Shown: positions 41,946-51,283, numbered from the stretch's first letter. The stretch: 64,000 nucleotides of DNA from Deltaproteobacteria bacterium (GCA_016792625.1 JAEUKK010000139.1:1-64000), one strand, 5' to 3'. Notes: generated from the sequence alone by a model not told the origin. Numbers and translations: made by a program.

Positions 41946-42799
41946 ACCGGCCCCGCGCCCGCTCGATGCCCCCCTTGGGCCTGTCGGCGTGGGCCCTGCC
42001 CATGCTGGCCTTGGCCGGCGGCTGCGCCGACACCACCGGGGGCGCCCGGGTGCACTTCGCTGCCATCGTTGAGAATGACGCGCTGGCCGACGGAGAGGCC
42101 GCCGTCTGGGCCGACGCCGACAGCGGGTGGACCCTGCGCCTCGACCGCGCGACCCTGGCGGTCGGCCCGGTCTACCTCTGGTCGGATGAGCCCCAGCTTG
42201 ACGTGAACGGCGTGGGCCTGCGTGCGCCCGTGCGGCGCCGGGGGCTGCTCGACCTGCTCGTGCCCGCGGCGCACGCCAACGGCGCCGACCAGTTCCGCGC
42301 GGGCTTCTTGCGGGCCGAGGTGACCGACCAGGTGGAGATCGATCTGCTCGCCGATCTCGAGCTGCACTTGGGGGAGGGGCGCGGCCTCGCCGGCCCGGTG
42401 CGCTCGGGGGAGGTCTGGCTGGAGCCGCTCTCGGGCGGGGAGACCCTGTCCATGGAGGGTCAGGCCGAGCGGGCGGGGGAGGTGGTGCCCTTTTCGGTCG
42501 AGCTCAGCTACGACGACCGGTGGGTGGACGTGGAGGGCGGAGATTCCCCGGTGGTGCTGCGGCGCCTGCGCGGCCTCGAGCTGGAGGGCACCCTCGCCGA
42601 GGGCGGCGCCCTGCGCGTGCACATCGACCACCGCGCCGCTCTGCGCGGCATCGACTGGTCCAGCCTTCCGCTGGAGCGACCCGAGGCCCCCGCGCCCATC
42701 CCGCTCGACGCCGAGACCACCGCGGGCCGGGTGCTGGCCCAGCGCCTGCGCCAGGTGGGGAGCAGCGGCCCGTGGGCGCTGGAGTGGGAGGCGCCTTAG
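41942..42799 (+). CDS. Lipoprotein partner of the TonB-dependent receptor
   Basis: 285 residues from a GTG overlapping the receptor stop, with GGAGG in the receptor's last codons. Lipobox LAGGC (Cys28). The body is beta-rich and acidic (VHFAAIVENDALADGEAAVWADAD, VGPVYLWSD, VEIDLLADLELHLGEG, VVPFSVELSYDDRW), ending AAALRGIDWSSLP-type strands and a helix. No family is recognised. The strict coupling with a receptor suggests an accessory substrate-binding role on the outer membrane, comparable in idea but not in sequence to other receptor/lipoprotein pairs. Confidence 0.7.
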   Translation: MNRPRARSMPPLGLSAWALPMLALAGGCADTTGGARVHFAAIVENDALADGEAAVWADADSGWTLRLDRATLAVGPVYLWSDEPQLDVNGVGLRAPVRRRGLLDLLVPAAHANGADQFRAGFLRAEVTDQVEIDLLADLELHLGEGRGLAGPVRSGEVWLEPLSGGETLSMEGQAERAGEVVPFSVELSYDDRWVDVEGGDSPVVLRRLRGLELEGTLAEGGALRVHIDHRAALRGIDWSSLPLERPEAPAPIPLDAETTAGRVLAQRLRQVGSSGPWALEWEAP

Positions 42800-42890
42800 C
42801 CCGGCCTCGCGTGTGTGCGGGAAAGAGCACCCAGCCGGCGGTTTGGAGGTCGGCTGTGACCGCGCCCCGGCGACCCGCAGGCGCCGCAGG

Positions 42891-42939
42891 CGGTCGCGCA
42901 GCGACCGAGCCCGCGCGGCCGCGGACCTTGGCCGCGGCC
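42891..42939. terminator. Two tandem hairpins between convergent genes
   Basis: CGGTCGC/GCGACCG (42891-42907, 3 nt loop) and GGCCGCGG/CCGCGGCC (42917-42939, 7 nt loop) are perfect stems. They lie in the 229 bp gap between the receptor lipoprotein and the end of the lipid operon. No T-tract. The gap contains no gene. Confidence 0.4.
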
Positions 42940-43028
42940 GGGCCCGCGGGCGAGCCGGAGGGGGGCCGTTGGGCGCCCGAGGGGCCCGGGGCGCTCTGTC
43001 TGTGGCGGAGGTCGAGGCCCCGGACCGA

Positions 43029-44051
43029 TCAGGTGAAGAGATCGAAGACCGAGGAGCGCTTGGCGCGCAGGTCGTTGACCGTGTCTTGCAGCGTCTCGAG
43101 CGGGTCGCGCGGGCGCCAGCCGAGGTGGCGGGCCGCGCGGGCGCTGTCGCAGTACCAGAAGTGGCTGGCGAGCTCCATGTCTTCGCGGCTGATGCGCGCG
43201 CCGACGCCGACGCCCACCCCGCCGTCGCGGCCGAGCTCAGGCAGCCAGCGCAGGGCCTCGCGGGTGAGGCGGCCGGGCAGGGCGGCCACCGGCGCCTTCT
43301 TGCCGCTCAGGCGGGCGAGGCGGGCAAAGAAGGCCTCGAAGGTCTGGTTGCAGCCGTTGAGCAAGTAGCGCTGGCCGGCTTGGCCCCGGGTGAGGGCGCG
43401 CTCGACCGCGTCGGCCACGTCGCGCACGTCGACGAAGGCCACGCCGCCCGGCGGCGCCAGCGGCACGCCGTCGTCGAGGAAGGTGCGGACCGCGTCGGTG
43501 GACTTGCCCAGGGGGTCGTCGCCGGGCCCGAGCAGCAGCGTCGGGTTGAGGCAGATGACGGGGAGGTCGGCGTCGTTGTGGCGGAGGGCCACCTGCTCGG
43601 CGAAGAGTTTGCTGCGGTAGTAGGGCCAGCGGTCGATGATATCGAGCGGAGCGGGGGCGTCCTCGTCGAAGACCTGGTCGGGGTCGGTGCCCACCGCGAT
43701 GGTGCCGCTGGTCGAGAGGTAGATGACCCGCTTGATGCCCGCCCGTCGCGCCGCGCGCAGGGCCCGCTCGGTGCCGCTGATGTGCAGGGCGGTGGTTTTG
43801 GCGGCGTCGGCGAGGCTGTGCGAGACCACCCCTGCGGCGTGCACCAGCACGTCTTGGCCGTCGAAGGCGGCGTCGAGCGCGGCCTCGTCGAGCACGTCGA
43901 CCGAGCGGGCCGAAGCCGCGGCGCCCTCGGGCAGGCCGACGGGCAGCGCGCCCCCCCGCGAGAGGCAGAGGAGCTCGTGGCCGGCCGCGGCGAGCTGGCG
44001 GCAGGTGTGGCGGCCCAGGAAGCCGGTGGCGCCGCTGATGACGATGCGCAT
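43029..44051 (-). CDS. NAD(P)-dependent epimerase/reductase of the extended SDR family
   Basis: 340 residues. The N-terminal Rossmann motif is GATGFLG (7-13) and the catalytic pair is in WPYYRSK; other SDR motifs are VLVHAAGVVSHS, RVIYLSTSGTIAVG and CLNPTLLLGPGDDP. The sequence resembles hopanoid-associated (HpnA), 3-beta-hydroxysteroid and dihydroflavonol reductase-like proteins, which reduce or epimerise ketone/alcohol groups on lipids and isoprenoids. It is the last gene of the four-gene lipid operon, 17 bp after the multidomain enzyme, so it probably works on the same lipid product. There is no signal peptide or membrane helix. Confidence 0.83.
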   Translation of the reverse strand: MRIVISGATGFLGRHTCRQLAAAGHELLCLSRGGALPVGLPEGAAASARSVDVLDEAALDAAFDGQDVLVHAAGVVSHSLADAAKTTALHISGTERALRAARRAGIKRVIYLSTSGTIAVGTDPDQVFDEDAPAPLDIIDRWPYYRSKLFAEQVALRHNDADLPVICLNPTLLLGPGDDPLGKSTDAVRTFLDDGVPLAPPGGVAFVDVRDVADAVERALTRGQAGQRYLLNGCNQTFEAFFARLARLSGKKAPVAALPGRLTREALRWLPELGRDGGVGVGVGARISREDMELASHFWYCDSARAARHLGWRPRDPLETLQDTVNDLRAKRSSVFDLFT

Positions 44052-44068
44052 GGGGGCTCTCGCCGGGC

Positions 44069-47000
44069 TCAGGCCCGGGCCTCGGACAGGTTGAAGAGCT
44101 GGCTGAACTCGATGAGCAGCGGGATCTCGCTCACCTTGATCGTGCCGCTGATGAACTCGCTCGGATCGGGCGCGTAGGCCTCTTCACAGATCTTGCGGAA
44201 CAGCTCGACGCTGGTCTTCACGACGCAGTCCGCCCCGTTGGCCGGCTTGCCCTTGCTGACCACGGCGCCGTCGGCGGTGACCTGCAGGGTGTAGCGGGGG
44301 CCGTCGCTGCCGCCGAGGGTGAAGTACCAGGTGCGGTCTTCGCTAAACATGTCGCGCTGGAAGCGGGGCGGAAGGCCCGCCATGATGCGCTCGACCACTT
44401 GTTCGGGGCTGAGCTTGAGGGTGGGCGTGAGGTCTTGAGGCTGCAGCAGGCTGATGTCGAGCAGCTCGCCGCGGCCGAGGGCCTCGACCGCCATGCGCAC
44501 CAGCTCGGTCGCCCGGCGGGCGGCGTCGCTGGCCTTCATGCCGACCGTCAGGCGCCGCAGGTGCTCGACCGGCAGGGGCAGGCCGATGCGGACCTTGACG
44601 CCACGGCGGGTCGGCAACATCCGACCCTTTGGCATCGCCTTGTGGGCGCCGTCGATGTAGAGCGGCAGGATGTCGACGCCCGAGTCGAGGCTGAGCTTGC
44701 CGACCAGCGGCTTGAACTCGCCCAGCGTGCCGTCGGGCTGCCGGGTGCCCTCGGGGAAGATGAGCACCACCCTGCCCTGGTCGATGACCGCGCGCGCCTC
44801 GCGCATCGAGGTGCGGAAGCCCCCCTTGCGGTCGAGAGGCTCAACGTTCGTGAAGTGAGTGAACCACGTCACTTTGAGGCGGTTGCCCTCGAAGAAGTAG
44901 TCTTTGGCGGCCAGTGCGGTGAGCTGCCGGCCATAGTCGCCCAGCGCGTACTTCACCAGACCCATATCGAGGTGGCTCGTGTGGTTGCTGATGACGATGG
45001 TCTGTCGGTTCTGGGGGATATTCGCCCGCCCATAAACCTTGGTGCCCAGCGCCGGCCCGTTGAATTGGGCCTGGACCACCCGCATCGCCTCTTTGGCCGC
45101 CTCGGAGACCGCCGTGGGCACCGGGTAGGGGGTGTTCTCGGTGGGGTCTTTGGGGGTGCGGGGCTCGGTCGGGGGCGCCCCGACCAAGCGCACGATGTCG
45201 CCCACCGTCTCGGCGCGGGAGAGGCTGTCAGCGTCGGGCCGACCCTCACCGACCGCCTCGAGGGCCGAGGCCAGCTCGACGTACATGAGCGAGTCGAAGC
45301 CGAAGTCTTCGCGCAGGCGGGAGTGGCCATGGACCAGCCCCTCGTCTACGCCGGCCACCGCGGCGATCGCGTGAGTGACCGGGCCGCCGATGCCACCCTT
45401 GCCCTTGCGGGCGGCGCTCGCGTCGACGATCTTGATGAGCACCGCCGCCGACTCTTTGCGCTTGACCTTCTTGGTCGGCGTACGGGGGAGGTCGGCGTCG
45501 ACGAGGTGGGTGACCGCCGGGCGCTGCACCTGGGGCAGCTTCTCGATGGCCTCGCGGATGGCGGTCTGGGCCCGCTCGTGCAAGGTCAGGCGGTCGCACT
45601 TCTCTTCGCTGTCGGGCACGGCCAACATGCCCAGGCGCTCGCCGCCGCGGGGGTCGGGGACACCGACCAGCACGTACTCTTTGACGTGCTTGATCGTGCC
45701 GAGCGCGGCCTCGACGTCGTCGAGGTACACGTTCTCGCCGGTGGCGGTGACCACGACCTCTTTGGCCCGACCGACGAGGTTGAGCCGACCCTTATGGTCG
45801 ACCTTACCCATATCGCCGGTCTTGAGCCAGCCGTCGGGGGTCAGCACGGCGGCTGTGGCCTGCACATTGCCGAAGTAGCCCTTCATGACGTTGGGGCCGC
45901 GCGCCCAGACCTCGCCCACGCCCTGGTCGTTGGGCTCGTGGATCTTGATCTGCACGCCCGGGATGGCCTCGCCGACGTTGCCGGGCTTGGTGCCGGGCTT
46001 GGGCAGGCTGGCGGTGAGCACCGGGGCCGCCTCGGTCAGGCCGTAGCCCTCGCTCATGTGCAGACCGAGGCCCGAGAAGAGGCGCTGGGTCTCTTTGGGC
46101 AGCGCGGCCGCGCCCGAGATCAACATGCGGACGTGCCCGCCGAAGCGGCTGTGCACCGAGCCGAAGAGCAGGCGCCCCAGGTCGATGCCCACGCTGGCGG
46201 CGAGGCTGCGGTTCATGTTCAGCGCGCCGTCGAAGGCCATCGAGAAGAGCTGGCCGCGCTGCTTGACCTGGTTGCGAATGCGGCGCTCGAGCAGCTGCCA
46301 CAGGGCCGGTACGCCGACCATGGCGGTCACCCGGCCCTCTTGCAGGCCGTAGGAGAGCCGGTCGCCGTTGATCTCGTCGAGGTAGATGATGCGTGCGCCC
46401 ATGCTGAGCGGCAGCAGCAGGCCGCAGGAGAACTCAAAAGCGTGGTGCATGGGCAGCACGCTGAGCAGGCGGTCATCTTCGGTGAGCGGGAAGAGGCGGC
46501 CGATGCTCGCGACCATGGCGCAGAAATTGCCGTGGCTGAGCATGACCCCCTTCGGGTCGCCGGTGGTGCCCGAGGTGTAGAGCACGCTGGCCAGGGTGTC
46601 GGGGCCGATGTCGATGACCGGCAGGCGGCCGACCGCGCCGGGCGCCGAGGCGGCGTGCAGGTCGAGGGTGGGCAGCGGTTCGCCGTCGACGCCCAGCAGC
46701 AGGCCGAAGTTGCCCACCGCCTTGCTGTCGAGGATGGCCACGGTGGGGCCGGCGTTGGCGCAGATCACGCTGGCTTTGGCCGCGTCAAGGCCCGGGTCGA
46801 GGGGCACAGCTACGGCGCCGGCCCGGAAGATGCCGAAGCAGGCGATCGGCCAGTCGGGGTGGTTGTTACCCGAGAGCAGCACCCGGTCGCCGGGGCGCAC
46901 GCCCATCGCGGCCAAGCGGACCGCGACCGCCTCGGCCCGCGCCCGCATCGCCTTGTAGGACACGCGGGTGAAGCCGTCGGGGTGGGTGCGCAGCAGGGCC

Positions 47001-48793
47001 GGGGCCTCGTCGTGGCGCTCGGCCACCTCGTCGAGCAGGGCGAGCAGGTGGTCGTAGGTCTTGAGCGGCTTCTTGGGCTTGTTCAACCGCTCGTCGATGA
47101 GCGGGCTGACGTGGGCGTGGATGCCCGGGCAGTGGATCTCGTAGAGGTAGTGCCGCCAGTCGATGTCTTCGGGCGTCCAGCTCATGACCCCGCGCTGCTC
47201 GACGGGCAGGCGCGCCCATGCCGCGCGGGTGTTCGCGCAAGAGAAGCGGTAGTTGTGCGTGGCCATAAAGGGCACGAACTGGTCGGTGATGCGCGCCTGC
47301 ACGGTCAGCGACTTGCCCAGGCCGTCGAGGGCCGCGGTCAGCGGGCTCACCACATCGCGCAGGGGGGTATCGGTCAGGCGCTTGAGCCAGGTCGAGGCCG
47401 CCTTGACCTGCTCGGAGCGCTTGGCCGGGCCGCTCTCAAAGTAGTCCTGCACGCTGATCGCGGTCGGCTCCCAGTGGGCGGACAGCGAGTTGAGCAGGCT
47501 GTTGCCCGAGGACTTGTTGCGGAAGTGGTGGCGCTTCCACAAGCCGACCAGCTCGATGAGCCGGTTGATGGGCAGGGGGGCCGAGTCGGAGCTGCCGTAC
47601 TGATAGACCGCTTGGTGGCGCTCTTCGAGCAGCTCACCCAGGCTGACCATCATACCGCTGGCGACCATATCGACGGGGATGACGTCGAGCACGGTCTCGC
47701 GCTGCTGGGGGTAGCGGACCGGGCCCTGCACCGCCATATAGATGAGCGGCGCCGAGGTGTTGATGCCCTCGTTCCAGCCGACCTTGGGGTAGACCAGCGA
47801 AGACTCGATGACCGCCGGCCGGCCGATGGTGAAGCGCAGCCCCGACAGACAGAGGATCTGTTCGCCAATCGACTTGGTGTATGTATAGATATTGTGCCAG
47901 CCCCAGAATTTGGCGCGCTCGGTGCCGCCCTCAATTAGGCGCTGCTCTTCAAACTCACGCTTGACCTTCTTCAGCTCGTCGTCGAGCGCCGCGCCCCGCC
48001 GGGGCTCGTTGCGCGAGAAGAGGTTCTTCTTCGCCTGATCAAGGAAGGCTGACTCGCGGAAGGCGTCATTGGCCCGGTGGCGGACGTTATCGACCAGATC
48101 GAGACACTCAGAGATCTCGCGCTCAGGGTCCCAGTGCTTGCGGTCGAGGTCTTTGGCCTTCGGGAAGGGGAAGCTCAGCGGGTTGACCTCGTCGACCGCC
48201 CCCGTCCGATCCCCTGCGACGTAGCAGGTCGAGGTGTGGAAGAGAGGGAGGCCGGTGGTGCCGGGCTTGCCGAGGTCGCGACAGAGGGCGACCAAGTTCT
48301 TCATGCCAAAGGCGTTGACGTTCAGGGCGTAGTCGAGGGGCGGGTTGAAGTCGACCACACCCGAGCTGTTGACCAGCACGTCGAGGGTGCCGCGAAGATC
48401 GTCGCGCAGGGCGTCGGGCACGCCGCACATCGGGTCGGTGATATCGCCGGGGATGGGCGTGACCTTGCTGCGGATAAAGGCCTCAAACGCCGCCCCGGGG
48501 TAACGCTCGCGCAAGGGGTCGAAGGTGGGCGAGGTCGCCACCTCGGCCCAAAAGCGCTGCTCGCTGGTCTGCCGCACCTTGCCGTTTTTGTCGGTGCGCG
48601 CCCGCACCACGAGGTAGCAGTGCCCCACCTGCGGAAAGCGGTGGAGGAGCATCGAGAACCAGACCTTGCCGAGGAAGCCGGTCCCGCCCATCACCAGGAT
48701 GCGGGCGCCGGAGAACAGGGCGTCCAGCTCCAGCGGTGGGGCCGCGCGCAGCGGGGCGACAGGGGCGGGGTTGACGTGCAGGTCGGTGTTCAT
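44069..48793 (-). CDS. Multidomain fatty-acyl reductase / AMP ligase / ACP / acyltransferase / SCP2 enzyme
   Basis: 1574 residues, GAGAGGA before the ATG. Domain order: (1) NAD-binding fatty-acyl/thioester reductase (about 28-440; nucleotide motif GGTGFLG at 36-42, catalytic Tyr303 and Lys307 in YTYTK); (2) helical linker; (3) AMP-forming acyl ligase (about 590-1105; YTSGTTG 739-745 then DPKG, EGYGLTEAAP, WLKTGDMG, AKEVVVTATGENV); (4) acyl carrier domain with phosphopantetheine Ser1168 in GFDSLMY; (5) PlsC acyltransferase (His1271-x4-Asp1276, FPEGTR 1346-1351); (6) C-terminal SCP2 sterol/lipid-carrier domain (about 1450-1570). One chain can thus activate, tether, reduce and transfer acyl groups. 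It resembles the idea of myxobacterial ElbD of ether-lipid synthesis, but orthology is not shown. Confidence 0.9.
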   Translation of the reverse strand: MNTDLHVNPAPVAPLRAAPPLELDALFSGARILVMGGTGFLGKVWFSMLLHRFPQVGHCYLVVRARTDKNGKVRQTSEQRFWAEVATSPTFDPLRERYPGAAFEAFIRSKVTPIPGDITDPMCGVPDALRDDLRGTLDVLVNSSGVVDFNPPLDYALNVNAFGMKNLVALCRDLGKPGTTGLPLFHTSTCYVAGDRTGAVDEVNPLSFPFPKAKDLDRKHWDPEREISECLDLVDNVRHRANDAFRESAFLDQAKKNLFSRNEPRRGAALDDELKKVKREFEEQRLIEGGTERAKFWGWHNIYTYTKSIGEQILCLSGLRFTIGRPAVIESSLVYPKVGWNEGINTSAPLIYMAVQGPVRYPQQRETVLDVIPVDMVASGMMVSLGELLEERHQAVYQYGSSDSAPLPINRLIELVGLWKRHHFRNKSSGNSLLNSLSAHWEPTAISVQDYFESGPAKRSEQVKAASTWLKRLTDTPLRDVVSPLTAALDGLGKSLTVQARITDQFVPFMATHNYRFSCANTRAAWARLPVEQRGVMSWTPEDIDWRHYLYEIHCPGIHAHVSPLIDERLNKPKKPLKTYDHLLALLDEVAERHDEAPALLRTHPDGFTRVSYKAMRARAEAVAVRLAAMGVRPGDRVLLSGNNHPDWPIACFGIFRAGAVAVPLDPGLDAAKASVICANAGPTVAILDSKAVGNFGLLLGVDGEPLPTLDLHAASAPGAVGRLPVIDIGPDTLASVLYTSGTTGDPKGVMLSHGNFCAMVASIGRLFPLTEDDRLLSVLPMHHAFEFSCGLLLPLSMGARIIYLDEINGDRLSYGLQEGRVTAMVGVPALWQLLERRIRNQVKQRGQLFSMAFDGALNMNRSLAASVGIDLGRLLFGSVHSRFGGHVRMLISGAAALPKETQRLFSGLGLHMSEGYGLTEAAPVLTASLPKPGTKPGNVGEAIPGVQIKIHEPNDQGVGEVWARGPNVMKGYFGNVQATAAVLTPDGWLKTGDMGKVDHKGRLNLVGRAKEVVVTATGENVYLDDVEAALGTIKHVKEYVLVGVPDPRGGERLGMLAVPDSEEKCDRLTLHERAQTAIREAIEKLPQVQRPAVTHLVDADLPRTPTKKVKRKESAAVLIKIVDASAARKGKGGIGGPVTHAIAAVAGVDEGLVHGHSRLREDFGFDSLMYVELASALEAVGEGRPDADSLSRAETVGDIVRLVGAPPTEPRTPKDPTENTPYPVPTAVSEAAKEAMRVVQAQFNGPALGTKVYGRANIPQNRQTIVISNHTSHLDMGLVKYALGDYGRQLTALAAKDYFFEGNRLKVTWFTHFTNVEPLDRKGGFRTSMREARAVIDQGRVVLIFPEGTRQPDGTLGEFKPLVGKLSLDSGVDILPLYIDGAHKAMPKGRMLPTRRGVKVRIGLPLPVEHLRRLTVGMKASDAARRATELVRMAVEALGRGELLDISLLQPQDLTPTLKLSPEQVVERIMAGLPPRFQRDMFSEDRTWYFTLGGSDGPRYTLQVTADGAVVSKGKPANGADCVVKTSVELFRKICEEAYAPDPSEFISGTIKVSEIPLLIEFSQLFNLSEARA

Positions 48794-48881
48794 GTCCTCT
48801 CCCGGGGGAGGGTACGCGCGCGCGAGGTTGGGCGCGGCGCGGGGCGCGGCGGGCGCGCGGGCGGCGCGCCGGGGGCTGGGC

Positions 48882-50516
48882 TCAGTCCGCTTCGGCTTCG
48901 ATGGCCGGCGGGGGCGCCTCAGGGTTCACGTCGGCCATCAGCACCGGGCAGATGCGGAAGCAGGCCACCGAGGGCTCGCCGGTCGTGCCCTCGGGGCGGG
49001 TCTCTTTGGCCATGCGCAGCGCCTCGGCCATGCTGCTCGCCGTCTCGTAGCCGAGCACGCCGGGCACGTACTCGTTGTCGGCCCCGACCACGATGACCCG
49101 ACCGCGGTGCTGGCGGCCGTTCTCGCCCCAGTACCACATGTAGAAGGGGTGGACGGGGTGGTAGGCCTTGCCCGTGCGGTACTGCTGGATGTACCCCGGG
49201 TGCCGCCGGAACTCGGCCTCGTGCTTCTTGTGAAGCTCCATCGCGTCGCGGGTCTGGGTCAGGAGCTTGTGGAAGAACTCGGTGTAGGCCGGGTGCTGCT
49301 CGCGGTCGAAGATGTCGCTGCAGGGGTGCAGGATGATCATCGTGCCGCCCTTCTTGAGCAGGGGCGCGCCGCGGTGCAGGTTGTGGAGGTAGCCCTCGGC
49401 CATGACGCTGACCAGCAGCGGGTTGAGGTAGGCGCCGACGTTGTAGGGGCTGATGTAGGGGATGGGGAAGACCACCACGTCGAACTGGCCATCGACGGGC
49501 ACGAGCAGCTGCTGGTGGCACTTCTCGAGGATGGCGTCGTGCACCGGCTCGCAGGCGCCGGCGAAGACGCCGATCATCTCGTAGGGCGCGGGCACCTTCT
49601 CGAAGATGGCCTGCCGGGCCGGCTGGGGCAGCTTGTCGAGGGTCTTGACCAGGGCGCGCAGCCCCTGCCACTCGAGCGCGCTCAGCTCATCTTCGTTCTT
49701 GCCGAGGATGTCGAGCGGCTTGTCGAACATGCGGTTGTTGACGGTGGTTTCGATGTGGAAGACGTCGAGCTTCTCTTCAATCAGGCGGCCGACGTTGACC
49801 ATGCGGCGGTTGAGCTCGCTGCGCTTGGGCTCCATGTAGGAGCCGCTCATGCGCACCGAGGAGGGGTTGTGGTGCCCGCGCAGGGTGCGGTAGCCGACGA
49901 GGCCGGTGCCGAGGGACTTGTAGCCGCCGTTCATCGGCACGAAGGTGAGGTTGACGTAGATGACGAGATCACTGGCGGCGGCGCGGCTGTTGACCTCGAC
50001 CTCGATGCCGTCCTCGGTGGTGCCGAGGTAGGTCAGGCCGCCGGGCTTCTCAGCGTCGTGGTTGTAGAGGCGGTCGGGCCAGAAGCGGTGGAAGGTCTTG
50101 GGGCCGACCACGTGCTTGATCTCATCGGGCGTCATGTGGCGGTGAAAGGCCACCGCGATGATGAGCTCGATGTCGTCGATGCCGTGTTGGTCGAGCAGCT
50201 CGAGCACTGGCTCGATGACCCGCTGCCGACAGTCAGGCCCCTTCATCGGGGGCAGCGGCATGCTGAGGTCGTCGATGGCGATGGTCACCCGCATGCCCGG
50301 CCGCAGCTTGGCGTAGAGCGGCGGGGTGCCCAGCGGGTGGTTCAGCGCGTAGCGCACCGCCGCGTCGGGGTCGGCGAGGCCGGCCATGGGCTTCTTTGGG
50401 TACAGGACCTTGCTGCCGACGGGGAGGTCGACCTCGACCAGCTTGGTGCCGGAGAAGAGCACCCGGGGGCGCGAGCGGTGGTCGATGGTGACGACGCAGG
50501 GATGGTCAACGCTCAT
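48882..50516 (-). CDS. LarA/DUF2088-like protein of the lipid operon
   Basis: 544 residues. The N-terminal half matches the LarA (nickel-pincer lactate racemase) family: VTIAIDDLSMPLPP (Asp82, Asp83), LIIAVAFHRHMTPDEIK (His125, His127) and NGGYKSLGTGLVGY (Lys200, at the position of the cofactor-binding Lys of LarA). However, LarA has a His in the segment before the GG-K motif (HFFAGFSGG), while this protein reads FVPMNGG, so a key ligand is absent. The C-terminal half has PYISPYNVGAYLNPLL and a large insertion (HPFYMWYWGENG). It is therefore probably not a lactate racemase. Its position between HAD and acyl enzymes implies a lipid or head-group substrate. Confidence 0.75.
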   Translation of the reverse strand: MSVDHPCVVTIDHRSRPRVLFSGTKLVEVDLPVGSKVLYPKKPMAGLADPDAAVRYALNHPLGTPPLYAKLRPGMRVTIAIDDLSMPLPPMKGPDCRQRVIEPVLELLDQHGIDDIELIIAVAFHRHMTPDEIKHVVGPKTFHRFWPDRLYNHDAEKPGGLTYLGTTEDGIEVEVNSRAAASDLVIYVNLTFVPMNGGYKSLGTGLVGYRTLRGHHNPSSVRMSGSYMEPKRSELNRRMVNVGRLIEEKLDVFHIETTVNNRMFDKPLDILGKNEDELSALEWQGLRALVKTLDKLPQPARQAIFEKVPAPYEMIGVFAGACEPVHDAILEKCHQQLLVPVDGQFDVVVFPIPYISPYNVGAYLNPLLVSVMAEGYLHNLHRGAPLLKKGGTMIILHPCSDIFDREQHPAYTEFFHKLLTQTRDAMELHKKHEAEFRRHPGYIQQYRTGKAYHPVHPFYMWYWGENGRQHRGRVIVVGADNEYVPGVLGYETASSMAEALRMAKETRPEGTTGEPSVACFRICPVLMADVNPEAPPPAIEAEAD

Positions 50517-50524
50517 AGAGGTCC

Positions 50525-51283
50525 TCAGCGGCTGGCCGCGGCCTTGGGCCGGGTGGACTTGCGCTCGGGCACGTTGATGTCGAGGATGGGCCAGCGGTAG
50601 GCGCGCGCGAGGCGGGCGAGGCGCTCATCCGGGTTGATGCAGTTGGGGTGCCCCACGACCGAGAGCATGGGCACGTCGGAGTAGGAGTCAGAGTAGGCGT
50701 GGCAGCGGAGCAGATCGTGGCCGTGCTTGCGCGCGTCTGCGACCATCAGCGCGGCCTTCTCGGGGCCGGCGACCACCGGGCGGAGCAGCTTGCCCGTGGC
50801 GTAGCCGTCTTTGAACTCGAGGCGGTTGGTGATGCAGTCGTCGGCGCCGAGGTGGCGGGCGAGGTGCTCGGTGGTCTGGTTGAGGCTACCTGTCACCAAA
50901 ACAACGCGCTGGCCCGCGTCTTTGCATTTGGCGACCAGCTCTTTGGCCCCGTGGAAGATGCGGGGCTTGATGACATCTTCGAAGACATCGCCAGCGAGGA
51001 GGATCATGCGGTCCTCGCTCATGCCTCGGTAGTTCGAGAAGAGCAGCTCGTTGAACAGGCGGCGGTCTTGCAGCTCGGCCAGGGCCATGGCCGGCGCGCC
51101 GAGCAGGGCCCGCCCGAGGCGGAGGGCCGAGAGGTCGGGGCGCGCCTGGTTGAGCATGTAGTAGACGGTCGGCTGCAGCAGGTTCGTGCCGACGAGGGTG
51201 CCGTCGACGTCGAAGTAGGCCGCGCTGGTGCCCGTGGGCCCGGGGCCTGCGGAGGCCGGCGGCGTGTCAACTGGGGGGCTCAC
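50525..51283 (-). CDS. HAD-IB family hydrolase (phosphatase/acyltransferase-associated)
   Basis: 252 residues from a GTG with GGAG 8 bp upstream. Motif I is YFDVDGTLVGTN (nucleophile Asp25, general acid Asp27), motif II VLVTGS, then LEFKDGYATGKLL, a Lys in GPEKAAL, and motif IV AYSDSYSDVPML. This is the HAD-IB/phosphoserine phosphatase-like group; members linked to PlsC proteins dephosphorylate lipid phosphates or intermediates. It is the first gene of the operon and its stop lies 8 bp before the LarA-like ATG. A phosphatase acting on a phospholipid precursor made by the multidomain enzyme is a consistent inference. Confidence 0.85.
   Translation of the reverse strand: MSPPVDTPPASAGPGPTGTSAAYFDVDGTLVGTNLLQPTVYYMLNQARPDLSALRLGRALLGAPAMALAELQDRRLFNELLFSNYRGMSEDRMILLAGDVFEDVIKPRIFHGAKELVAKCKDAGQRVVLVTGSLNQTTEHLARHLGADDCITNRLEFKDGYATGKLLRPVVAGPEKAALMVADARKHGHDLLRCHAYSDSYSDVPMLSVVGHPNCINPDERLARLARAYRWPILDINVPERKSTRPKAAASR

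Noticed and set aside
48882..50516. Annotation as nickel-dependent lactate racemase LarA.
   Set aside because: One expected metal-ligand His is missing, the protein is about 100 residues longer, and neighbours are lipid enzymes rather than larB/C/E.
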